Shown here in pieces: positions 6,363-12,055 of a DNA stretch of 12,055 bases. The DNA lies in contig CAMDIP010000024.1 in assembly GCA_945899335.1 (NCBI GenBank), forward strand, positions 1 through 12,055. The letters are read 5' to 3'. Position 1 is the stretch's first letter, and the number at the start of each line of letters is the position of its first letter. Origin of the DNA: Bordetella parapertussis (lineage in GTDB: Bacteria; Pseudomonadota; Gammaproteobacteria; Burkholderiales; Burkholderiaceae_C). The notes under the pieces were generated by a model. The model was not told the origin of the DNA. It did no database searches and saw only the letters and a program-made list of their open reading frames with translations. A program made the translations under genes and the position numbers.

Positions 6363-7268
6363 ATGGCCCGCACCAACCCCAAAACCTACGAACCCAGCAC
6401 CCCCACCAAAGTGGCTTTCATTGGCCTCGGTGTCATGGGCTACCCCATGGCAGGTCATTTGGCGCTGGCCGGCCACCATGTGACCGTCTACAACCGCAAC
6501 CCTGCCAAGGCCAAAGAATGGTGCGCCGAGTTCTCTGGCCACGCCAGCGCGCCCACACCGCGTGAAGCTGCCCTTGGCGCGGACATGGTGTTTTGTTGTG
6601 TGGGCAATGACGATGACTTGCGTGCCGTCATCTTGGGTGCCGATGGCGCCTTGGCTGGTACCAAGGCAGGCGCCCTGCTGATCGACCACACCACCGCCTC
6701 GGCCAATGTAGCCCGCGAATTATTTGCAGCTGCCAAAACCAAGGGTGTGCATTTTGTCGATGCGCCTGTTTCAGGCGGTGAGGCTGGCGCCATCAACGGC
6801 ATGTTGACCGTCATGTGCGGCGGCGAGTCCGCTGCTTTTGAGCGCGCCAAGCCTGTGGGCATGGCATTCTCCAAAGCTTTCACCTTGATGGGCGAGAGCG
6901 GTGCGGGACAGCTCACCAAAATGGTCAACCAAGTTTGCATTGCTGGTTTGGTGCAAGGCCTCTCCGAGGGCATTGCCTTTGGCATGAAAGCTGGCCTGAA
7001 CATGGAGCAGGTGTTGGAAGTGATTGGCAAAGGTGCAGCGCAAAGCTGGCAAATGGACAACCGTGGCAAAACCATGGTGGCCGATAAATTTGACTTTGGC
7101 TTTGCGGTCGACTGGATGCGCAAAGACTTGGGGCTGGTTATAGACGAAGCCAAGCGCAACGGTGCACGAGTGCCAGTGACGGCCTTGGTCGACCAGTTTT
7201 ACGCCGATGTGCAAGCCATGGGCGGCAAGCGCTTTGATACCTCTAGCCTTATCAAGCGCTTGCGCTAA
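6363..7268 (+). CDS. beta-hydroxyacid dehydrogenase (tartronate semialdehyde / glyoxylate / 3-hydroxyisobutyrate reductase type)
   Basis: A 301-residue NAD(P)-dependent enzyme of the 3-hydroxyisobutyrate dehydrogenase family, which interconverts 3-hydroxyacids and semialdehydes in the cytoplasm. The Rossmann motif GLGVMG is at 21-26, the substrate loop DAPVSGGEAGA at 133-143, the catalytic lysine K186 in GAGQLTKMVNQ, and K254 in WMRKDLGL lies in the C-terminal helical domain. The second beta strand ends in VYNRNPAK (42-49). An arginine after the asparagine is typical of NADP(H)-using members such as the glyoxylate/succinic-semialdehyde reductases, so NADPH use is likely. Candidate substrates are tartronate semialdehyde (GarR), glyoxylate or succinic semialdehyde, and sequence alone does not decide. 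It has its own ribosome binding site and is followed after six bases by the convergent BON lipoprotein gene. Confidence 0.92.
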   Translation: MARTNPKTYEPSTPTKVAFIGLGVMGYPMAGHLALAGHHVTVYNRNPAKAKEWCAEFSGHASAPTPREAALGADMVFCCVGNDDDLRAVILGADGALAGTKAGALLIDHTTASANVARELFAAAKTKGVHFVDAPVSGGEAGAINGMLTVMCGGESAAFERAKPVGMAFSKAFTLMGESGAGQLTKMVNQVCIAGLVQGLSEGIAFGMKAGLNMEQVLEVIGKGAAQSWQMDNRGKTMVADKFDFGFAVDWMRKDLGLVIDEAKRNGARVPVTALVDQFYADVQAMGGKRFDTSSLIKRLR

Positions 7269-7274
7269 ATACCT

Positions 7275-7916
7275 TTACTTGGCAGGCTTGGCCGTCTCCG
7301 CCGGTGGCGCCGGTGGGGGCAACAGGTTGCGCAGTTCGTCCTCGCTGATGACCTCAAACAAGCGCACGACTTTGTTCACGCCTCCAACATTGCGTGTCAC
7401 TTGGGTTGCGCTGGTGGCTTCGCGCTGGGTAACGCGGCCCATCAAATACACCGTGCCGCGCTCGGTCACAACCTTGAAGGCACTGGCGAACAAGTCACGG
7501 CTGTCAATAAAGCTGGCTTTGACTTTGGCGACAATCAGCAAGTCGTTGGAGCGCTCAGACAAATTGGACAAGGGCATGACGGCCAACTCGTTCACCACGG
7601 CTTTGACATTTTCAATTCGCTCGACCAGTTGCAACACAGCTTGGCGGTCCTTCTCGGCGGTGACTTCGCCAGTGAGCAAGACCTGCCGGTTGAAACTGGT
7701 GACATTCACATGTACACGCTCACCCAAGTTGTCACGAATGCGTGCCTGCGCACGCAACTCAATCGATTCATCTTCGAGTTGAGCGCCCGAAGTGCGTCGG
7801 TCGCTGGCCACCATGGCCGTGCCCGCTACGCCGGCAATCATCAAAGGCGCACAAGCGCTCAAGGTACAGACCAGCAACAAGCCACTGACGGCTTTGACGA
7901 CAAAAGATGATTTCAT
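7275..7916 (-). CDS. dolP: two-BON-domain outer-membrane lipoprotein (DolP/YraP-like)
   Basis: A 213-residue lipoprotein. The signal peptide ends in the lipobox LSAC, making C22 the lipidated residue. The next residues (A, P) contain no Asp retention signal, so outer-membrane sorting is expected. Two BON domains follow at about 52-115 and 124-191, each with the glycine-containing strand pattern (VLLTGEV, VYLMGRV), then a short proline/alanine tail ([14 protein letters not shown]). In E. coli the two-BON lipoprotein DolP binds anionic phospholipid at division sites and supports outer-membrane integrity. A similar role is inferred from domains and gene order. The start codon overlaps the isomerase stop as ATGA, with AGGAG eight bases upstream. 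The proline-rich tail is absent from E. coli DolP as I recall it. Confidence 0.9.
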   Translation of the reverse strand: MKSSFVVKAVSGLLLVCTLSACAPLMIAGVAGTAMVASDRRTSGAQLEDESIELRAQARIRDNLGERVHVNVTSFNRQVLLTGEVTAEKDRQAVLQLVERIENVKAVVNELAVMPLSNLSERSNDLLIVAKVKASFIDSRDLFASAFKVVTERGTVYLMGRVTQREATSATQVTRNVGGVNKVVRLFEVISEDELRNLLPPPAPPAETAKPAK

Positions 7917-8512
7917 GATGGGTTCTCCTGTTCACCTAACAACTGACTGTCCACCCCGTCGCACAAACAGTGCAACACCAGCAAATGAACTTCTTGAATT
8001 CTCGCCGTGCGATCGTGGGGCACACAAATATGAACGTCCGTCTCGCGCAACAGCTGCGTAATTTTGCCGCCGCCCTTGCCGGTGAGCGCCACCACGATCA
8101 AATCTCTTTCATGGGCAGCCTCGATGGCGGCCAGCACATTGCGGGAATTGCCGCTGGTGGAGATGGCCAACAAAACATCACCGGGTTGCCCCAAAGCCCG
8201 CACTTGTTTGGAAAAAATTTGATCAAAGTTGTAGTCGTTGGCGATCGCGGTAATGATGGAACTGTCGGTAGACAGGGCAATCGCACCAAGCTCAGGGCGT
8301 TCACGCTCAAAACGTCCGACAAACTCTGCGGCAAAGTGTTGCGCATCTGCCGCTGAACCGCCGTTGCCACAGGCCATGACTTTGCCGCCGCCAGTGACAC
8401 ACATCAGGAGTGCTCCCACAGCTGCGGCGATGGGTTTGCTTAAAGTTTGGGCCGACTGGTATTTCAGGTCAGCGCTGTCGATGAACTGCTGCTCTATGCG
8501 TTGCTCTAACAT
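7913..8512 (-). CDS. gmhA: SIS-domain phosphoheptose isomerase (GmhA/DiaA family)
   Basis: A 199-residue single-SIS-domain protein. GmhA converts sedoheptulose 7-phosphate to glycero-manno-heptose 7-phosphate for lipopolysaccharide core. Its paralogue DiaA instead binds Dna[18 protein letters not shown] (48-64) and ISTSGNS (117-123) form the sugar-phosphate site. Gene order (between yraN and a BON lipoprotein gene) points to DiaA, but the residues corresponding to the GmhA zinc ligands are present: H59, E63, Q173 and H181. As I recall it, E. coli DiaA has Met and Asn at the second and fourth of these, so this protein is probably a catalytically competent heptose isomerase, perhaps with a DiaA-like role too. 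Its stop overlaps the BON gene start, and it begins 36 bases after yraN. The ribosome binding site is weak. Confidence 0.93.
   Translation of the reverse strand: MLEQRIEQQFIDSADLKYQSAQTLSKPIAAAVGALLMCVTGGGKVMACGNGGSAADAQHFAAEFVGRFERERPELGAIALSTDSSIITAIANDYNFDQIFSKQVRALGQPGDVLLAISTSGNSRNVLAAIEAAHERDLIVVALTGKGGGKITQLLRETDVHICVPHDRTARIQEVHLLVLHCLCDGVDSQLLGEQENPS
7925..7929 (-). promoter_or_regulatory. ribosome binding site of the BON lipoprotein gene
   Basis: Reading on the minus strand, AGGAG lies eight bases before the ATG at 7916, inside the end of the isomerase gene. It supports translational coupling through the ATGA overlap. Confidence 0.6.
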
Positions 8513-8548
8513 GAGTCAATCATACCTTTGCAGATTGACAAAATCCTT

Positions 8549-8923
8549 TCACGCCTCAAACGCGGCTTTGAGCCAGATCAAGCGATCTGCTTGCAGCAGC
8601 ACTGCATCAAAGCGGCATGGAGGGGGGGTTGGATACCTGCGCAAAAAGTGTTTGGCTGCAAAGACAATACGTTTACGCTTGGTGGCGCTGATGCTGGCAC
8701 CCGCTCCCCCAAAATCGTCTCTGGCGCGAGCCCTCACCTCGACGAACACCAAAGTCCCATCGCGCTCGCGCACAATCAGGTCAATTTCTCCGCCGCCTCG
8801 CCCAGGCGTGCGGTAGTTAGAGGCAAGCAGCGTCAGGCCATGGTCTAGCAAATGCCGCAAGGCGCGTTGCTCGGCAGCATCGCCGCGTTGCTTGGTGTTG
8901 GGTACAGGTAAAGAGGTGTTCAT
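8549..8923 (-). CDS. yraN: YraN family protein (UPF0102, endonuclease-like fold)
   Basis: A 124-residue member of UPF0102, small proteins with a PD-(D/E)XK nuclease-like fold and no firmly established role. The N-terminal GDAAEQRALRHLLDHG (14-29), the core GGEIDLIVRERDGTLVFVEVRAR (44-66, with E46, D48, E62) and the C-terminal CRFDAVLL (103-110) are diagnostic. Length is normal. The ATG at 8923 gives the family-typical length. The frame stays open to 9142, but that extension would lie antisense to rsmI and carries no homology. It is first in a three-gene minus-strand operon with the isomerase and BON genes. Its start codon shares a base with the divergent rsmI start, so its promoter must lie in the rsmI coding region. 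No Shine-Dalgarno is visible. Confidence 0.95.
   Translation of the reverse strand: MNTSLPVPNTKQRGDAAEQRALRHLLDHGLTLLASNYRTPGRGGGEIDLIVRERDGTLVFVEVRARARDDFGGAGASISATKRKRIVFAAKHFLRRYPTPPPCRFDAVLLQADRLIWLKAAFEA
8913..8918 (+). promoter_or_regulatory. strong ribosome binding site fixing the TTG start of rsmI
   Basis: GAGGTG, complementary to the 16S rRNA 3' end, ends four bases before TTG at 8923 (six bases counted from GAGG). No in-frame ATG or GTG lies at a better position upstream. The site lies inside the yraN coding sequence on the other strand. Confidence 0.7.
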
Positions 8924-9837
8924 TGGTTCAACGTTTTGATTCCGCGTTAGTGGCAGCCCACGATGCCAGCGCTTCACAAGCGCATCCGCCAGCCTGCCTG
9001 TATGTACTGGCCACGCCCATTGGCAATTTGGCGGACATGGGCCTGCGGGCTTTGCATGTGCTGACGCTGGTCGACGCCATGGCTTGCGAAGACACGCGGC
9101 ACAGCCAGAGCTTGCTGCGTGGCTATGGCATAGACAAACCATCGAGTGCTTTTTTGGCGCTGCATCAACACAATGAGACTAGCGCCGCAGAGCAGGTGAT
9201 TTTGCGATTGCAAAGCGGTCAACGGGTGGCCTATTTAAGTGACGCAGGTACACCGGCGATCAGCGACCCAGGCGCAAAGTTGGTGGCCGTGGTTCAAGCA
9301 GCAGGTTTTCGGGTCATCCCTATTCCTGGCCCCAGCAGTGTCACCACGTTGCTGAGTGTGAGTGGCTGCCTAGGCGACGGTAGTTTTGTCTTTTTAGGTT
9401 TCTTGCCCAGCAAATCACAAGAGCGTCAAACTGCCATTCAAGCGATGGCGCAAGAGCCACGGGCTCAGGTTTTTTTAGAAGCCCCGCATCGGATTGAAGC
9501 AGTCGCCAAGGACATGGCTTCGCTGGGTGAGCGAATGCTCAGCGTTGGGCGCGAACTCACCAAGCAGTTTGAAGAGGTGGCGGTGATGCGCGCAGACAGG
9601 CTCAGCTCATGGCTTGACGCTTCTGCACAGCGCAGCAAAGGTGAGTTTGCTTTGGTCTTGCACCCCTTGGCGGTTGCCGCACCGGGCTTGGGAGAGGCCG
9701 AGCGGGTGCTGGACTTGCTGCTCGCCGAGTTGCCCACCAAAAGCGCTGTGCGCTTGGCCGCACAAATCTCAGGTGCGCCGCGCAACGCCTTGTATGCATT
9801 GGCCTTGCAAAAGAAACCCGAGCAAAGCAGTGACTGA
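8923..9837 (+). CDS. rsmI: 16S rRNA (cytidine(1402)-2'-O)-methyltransferase RsmI
   Basis: A 304-residue SAM-dependent methyltransferase of the tetrapyrrole-methylase fold. RsmI 2'-O-methylates C1402 in the ribosomal decoding centre. ATPIGNLAD (30-38), ACEDTRHS (54-61), HQHNE (81-85), LSDAGTPAISDPG (105-117) and IPGPSS (134-139) form the cofactor and substrate site, and GRELTKQFEEV (209-219) and the C-terminal KSAVRLAAQISGAPRNALY segment are typical. It starts with TTG at 8923, supported by GAGGTG just upstream and by an N-terminus of normal length. GTG at 8950 is a weaker alternative. It is divergent from yraN with one base shared, and convergent three bases from the 2-hydroxyacid dehydrogenase gene. 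In E. coli rsmI (yraL) lies near yraN as well. Confidence 0.97.
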   Translation: MVQRFDSALVAAHDASASQAHPPACLYVLATPIGNLADMGLRALHVLTLVDAMACEDTRHSQSLLRGYGIDKPSSAFLALHQHNETSAAEQVILRLQSGQRVAYLSDAGTPAISDPGAKLVAVVQAAGFRVIPIPGPSSVTTLLSVSGCLGDGSFVFLGFLPSKSQERQTAIQAMAQEPRAQVFLEAPHRIEAVAKDMASLGERMLSVGRELTKQFEEVAVMRADRLSSWLDASAQRSKGEFALVLHPLAVAAPGLGEAERVLDLLLAELPTKSAVRLAAQISGAPRNALYALALQKKPEQSSD

Positions 9838-9849
9838 AGCTTAAGTCAC
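9830..9849. terminator. small palindrome over two convergent stop codons
   Basis: GTGACT (9830-9835) and AGTCAC (9844-9849) form a perfect 6-bp inverted repeat around an 8-base loop containing AAGCTT. Both the rsmI stop and the dehydrogenase stop lie within it. The stem is short and there is no U-tract, so efficient termination is doubtful. Confidence 0.25.
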
Positions 9850-10788
9850 CAAGTGCTGTGGTTTGTTGGCCACGAACGCTTCAATGTTGTCGATCAACTG
9901 GTCTGCCAAAAACTGCATGGCTTGCTGCGAGGCCCATGCCACATGTGGCGTCAAAATGAAATTGGGTGAACGAATATCAAGCAAAGGGTTGCCGTTTTTG
10001 GGCGGCTCTTGACTCAGCACATCAAAACCGGCACCGGCAATCACGCCGGTTTGCAAAGCCACTTTCAAAGCCTCCTCGTCCACCAAACCACCGCGTGAGG
10101 TGTTGATCAGCAAAGCGCTGCGCTTCATCTGTTGCAACTGAGCCATGCCAATGAAGTGGCGTGAAGCTGGGGTCAAGGGACAGTGCAAAGAAATGATGTC
10201 CGATTCAGCGAACACCTGCTCAGGTGGCACAAAGTCCACGCCTGCTGCCTTGGGTGGCGCATGGTCGGCAAACAACACCTTCATGCCCAAAGCGCGTGCA
10301 ATTTGTGCTGTTGCTTGACCCAACACCCCTTCACCAAAAATGCCCAAGGTGCTGCCATGCAAGTCGCGTATGGGGTAATCGAAAAAGCAAAATTGCTCTT
10401 CGGTTTGCCAGCGGCCATTGAGCACATCGTCTCGGTAAGCCATCAAATTGCGGCGCAAGGCAAAAATCAAGGCGAACGCATGTTCTGGCACGGTGTGAAC
10501 CGCATAGTTGCGAATATTGGCCACCGCGACACCGCGTTCACGACACGCCTCCACATCCATCACGTCATAGCCGGTAGCGGCCATGGCGATCAGTTTGAGG
10601 TCGGGCAGTTGCGCCAAAGTGTCACGACGGATGGGCACTTTATTGCTGATCGCAACGGTTGCCCCTTGCAAACGCTCGACCACATCTTCGGGACGGGTCT
10701 GCACATGCTCGACCCATTCATGCACAAAAGCCGGTGCGCGCAGCTCAGCCCTTAACGACTGCCTGTCCAGAAATACTATTTTTTGCAT
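9841..10788 (-). CDS. D-2-hydroxyacid dehydrogenase, probable hydroxypyruvate reductase / glycerate dehydrogenase
   Basis: A 315-residue NAD(P)-dependent D-isomer-specific 2-hydroxyacid dehydrogenase, cytoplasmic. The catalytic triad is visible: R232 in INTSRGGLVDE, E261 in DVLSQEPP and H282 in LTPHVAWAS. The Rossmann motif GEGVLG spans 152-157 (G152, G154, G157), followed by D175, which suggests NAD. VAVANIRNYAVHTVPEHA (88-105) is the hinge typical of the hydroxypyruvate/glyoxylate reductase branch. It follows the aminotransferase gene that can supply hydroxypyruvate, so reduction to D-glycerate is the likely reaction. Lactate or glyoxylate are alternatives. The start at 10788 is chosen because AAGGA lies five bases upstream. 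The ATG at 10794 would overlap that site. It overlaps the end of the aminotransferase gene by 44 bases. Confidence 0.93.
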   Translation of the reverse strand: MQKIVFLDRQSLRAELRAPAFVHEWVEHVQTRPEDVVERLQGATVAISNKVPIRRDTLAQLPDLKLIAMAATGYDVMDVEACRERGVAVANIRNYAVHTVPEHAFALIFALRRNLMAYRDDVLNGRWQTEEQFCFFDYPIRDLHGSTLGIFGEGVLGQATAQIARALGMKVLFADHAPPKAAGVDFVPPEQVFAESDIISLHCPLTPASRHFIGMAQLQQMKRSALLINTSRGGLVDEEALKVALQTGVIAGAGFDVLSQEPPKNGNPLLDIRSPNFILTPHVAWASQQAMQFLADQLIDNIEAFVANKPQHLVT

Positions 10789-11998
10789 GCTCATCCTTGT
10801 TGAAGACCGGCGCACCCAAGCCAGAGGGCGCAGCGTGCTGGCGCCAGTAGTTGCCCGCGGCTGCAGAACCGCTGCCAGGTTGCAGCACAACGCCGCAGTC
10901 GAGCATAGCCATTTCAGCACCATTGATCGCCGCCATCAAATGCACCTCGTTCATGTCGCCGAGGTGCCCGATGCGAAACAGTTTGCCAGCGACTTTGGAC
11001 AAACCGCCCCCGAGTGACAAGTTGTAACGACGATAAGCGCGGGCAATCACTTCCGTGCCTGCAATGCCTGCGGGCAACATCACCGCAGTCACGGTGTCCG
11101 AATGCCACTTGGCCTCTACCGCGCACAACTTGAGTTGCCAACCTTGGGTGACTGCAGCGCGCACACCTTCGGCCAGGTAATGGTGGCGGGCAAAGACATT
11201 GTCCAAACCTTCTTCGTGCAGCATTTTCATGGACTCGATCAGTCCATACATCAATGGTAAAGCGGGGGTGTAGGGAAAGTAGCCAGTGTTATTGCTTTGC
11301 AGCATGTCTTGCAAATCAAAGTAGGCGCGCTTGAGTTGAGCTGTTTTGTGTTTTTCTAACGCTTTGGCGCTGACGCACAAAATGCCCAAACCTGCGGGGA
11401 GCATCAAGCCTTTTTGCGACCCACTGACCGCCATGTCCACACCCCAGTCGTCGAAACGAAAATCGATGCAACCCAAGGAAGAAACACAATCGACGAACAA
11501 CAGCGCTGGGTGTGCGGCATCGTCCAAGGCTTCGCGTACGCCTGCGATGTCTGAAGCCACACCGGTAGCGGTCTCATTTTGACAAGCCAGCACCGCTTTG
11601 AAGCTGTGTTGTGTGTCGTTTTTCAAGATGTCTGCGAATTGCTGCAAGGGCACACCGGTGCCCCATTCGCATTCGACAACATGAACGTCCAAGCCCAGAC
11701 GTTGGCACATGTCAATCCACAAATGGCTGAACTGACCAAACCGCGCTGCAAGCACTTTGTCGCCAGGCGACAAGGTGTTGGTCAATGCCGCTTCCCAGCA
11801 TCCTGTGCCTGAAGAGGGGAATATGAAAGGCGTCCCGGTTTTGGTGCGAAAAATGTCCTTCAACCCACCCAAGATGGTATGCGTGAGATGAGGGAAATTG
11901 GGCGAGCGGTGGTCTTCCATGGACACCATCATGGCGCGTTGTATGCGCTCTGGCACATTGGTGGGACCGGGGACAAACAGGAAATTACGACCAGCCAT
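10745..11998 (-). CDS. class V aminotransferase, serine-glyoxylate / alanine-glyoxylate type
   Basis: A 417-residue PLP-dependent aminotransferase of fold type I, class V, cytoplasmic. Members move the amino group of serine or alanine to glyoxylate, giving glycine plus hydroxypyruvate or pyruvate. The N-terminus FLFVPGPTNVPERI is the family hallmark for this subgroup. SSGTGCWEAAL (62-72) binds the cofactor phosphate, FVDCVSSLG (168-176) holds the cofactor Asp170, and SGSQKGLMLPAGLG (192-205) contains the PLP lysine K196. The start at 11998 has AAGGAG six bases upstream. A TTG at 12013 would place that site inside the gene. The C-terminus runs about 30 residues past the usual end and overlaps the dehydrogenase gene. 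Pairing with that gene favours serine-glyoxylate transamination, as in the serine cycle or glycolate salvage. Confidence 0.93.
   Translation of the reverse strand: MAGRNFLFVPGPTNVPERIQRAMMVSMEDHRSPNFPHLTHTILGGLKDIFRTKTGTPFIFPSSGTGCWEAALTNTLSPGDKVLAARFGQFSHLWIDMCQRLGLDVHVVECEWGTGVPLQQFADILKNDTQHSFKAVLACQNETATGVASDIAGVREALDDAAHPALLFVDCVSSLGCIDFRFDDWGVDMAVSGSQKGLMLPAGLGILCVSAKALEKHKTAQLKRAYFDLQDMLQSNNTGYFPYTPALPLMYGLIESMKMLHEEGLDNVFARHHYLAEGVRAAVTQGWQLKLCAVEAKWHSDTVTAVMLPAGIAGTEVIARAYRRYNLSLGGGLSKVAGKLFRIGHLGDMNEVHLMAAINGAEMAMLDCGVVLQPGSGSAAAGNYWRQHAAPSGLGAPVFNKDEHAKNSISGQAVVKG
10794..10798 (-). promoter_or_regulatory. ribosome binding site fixing the 10788 start
   Basis: On the minus strand AAGGA ends five bases before the ATG at 10788, inside the aminotransferase gene. 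It favours this start over the ATG at 10794, which overlaps the site. Confidence 0.55.
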
Positions 11999-12004
11999 AG
12001 CGAG

Positions 12005-12010
12005 CTCCTT
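12005..12010 (-). promoter_or_regulatory. ribosome binding site of the aminotransferase gene
   Basis: On the minus strand AAGGAG lies six bases before the ATG at 11998, near-ideal spacing. It rules against the TTG at 12013. Confidence 0.7.
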
Positions 12011-12016
12011 CAATTG

Positions 12017-12044
12017 TTTAAAAAAATATCGACCTATTCTTCAA
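12017..12044 (-). promoter_or_regulatory. possible promoter of the aminotransferase-dehydrogenase operon
   Basis: The 57 bases upstream of the aminotransferase are clearly AT-richer than the rest of the window. On the minus strand TTGAAG (12039-12044) and TTTAAA (12017-12022) are 16 bases apart and each match four of six sigma70 positions. The region is cut by the window end, so other promoter elements could lie beyond it. Confidence 0.25.
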
Positions 12045-12055
12045 GGATGCAAAAC

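Noticed and set aside
7255..7266. AGCGC-TT-GCGCT palindrome at the end of the beta-hydroxyacid dehydrogenase gene as a terminator
   Set aside because: The loop is too short for a stable 5-bp hairpin and no T-run follows. It also lies within coding sequence.
8924..9142. N-terminal extension of yraN
   Set aside because: It lies antisense to the conserved N-terminal RsmI motifs and makes the protein far longer than UPF0102 members.
10789..10923. N-terminal extension of the 2-hydroxyacid dehydrogenase
   Set aside because: The added residues lie out of frame inside the aminotransferase gene and resemble no dehydrogenase. AAGGA supports the start at 10788.
1..12055. Search for CRISPR arrays, tRNA genes, insertion sequences, toxin-antitoxin pairs or defence islands
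   Set aside because: No repeat-spacer pattern, tRNA-like cloverleaf, transposase motif or abrupt composition change was seen by eye. Housekeeping and metabolic genes account for nearly every base.

Overview
This 12 kb window looks like an ordinary, very compact chromosomal segment of a betaproteobacterium, most likely Burkholderiales and probably Comamonadaceae (a Limnohabitans/Rhodoferax-like freshwater bacterium). I infer this from gene content (DUF3108 protein, YggS beside a type IV pilus retraction ATPase, a yraN-SIS-BON block beside rsmI), moderate-to-high GC and overall protein style; no rRNA or marker phylogeny was available. I found no RNA gene, insertion sequence, prophage, CRISPR array or defence system. 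Thirteen complete genes cover nearly all of the window, and no gene-free stretch exceeds about 70 bases.

Left part (1-3004): a minus-strand operon encodes a fumarylacetoacetate-hydrolase-family enzyme and, overlapping it, a crotonase-fold protein whose usual catalytic glutamates seem to be replaced. A third gene may begin at the window edge. Head-to-head with the operon, sharing a CATG start palindrome, is a plus-strand gene for a membrane-anchored, proline-rich DUF3108 protein.

Middle part (3053-7268): a glycolate-oxidase GlcD-like FAD enzyme stands without glcE or glcF in the window and is followed by a short hairpin repeat. The PLP-binding protein YggS (minus strand) is divergent from a PilT-like retraction ATPase. 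A beta-hydroxyacid dehydrogenase (tartronate semialdehyde, glyoxylate or hydroxyisobutyrate reductase type) follows.

Right part (7275-9837): a minus-strand yraN - SIS isomerase - two-BON lipoprotein operon is divergent from rsmI. This is a rearranged version of the gammaproteobacterial rsmI-lpoA-yraN-diaA-dolP block, with no lpoA in the window. The rsmI start is a TTG with a strong ribosome binding site, one base into the yraN start codon.

Right end (9841-11998): a minus-strand operon of a class V aminotransferase (serine-glyoxylate / alanine-glyoxylate type) and a D-2-hydroxyacid dehydrogenase, which together could convert serine through hydroxypyruvate to glycerate. With the GlcD-like enzyme and the beta-hydroxyacid dehydrogenase, four of thirteen genes could act on glycolate, glyoxylate, hydroxypyruvate and glycerate. 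They are not one operon, so a shared pathway is an inference. I see no clear previously undescribed system. The most notable points are overlapping divergent start codons, the atypical crotonase, the hairpin repeat and the C2-acid enzymes.
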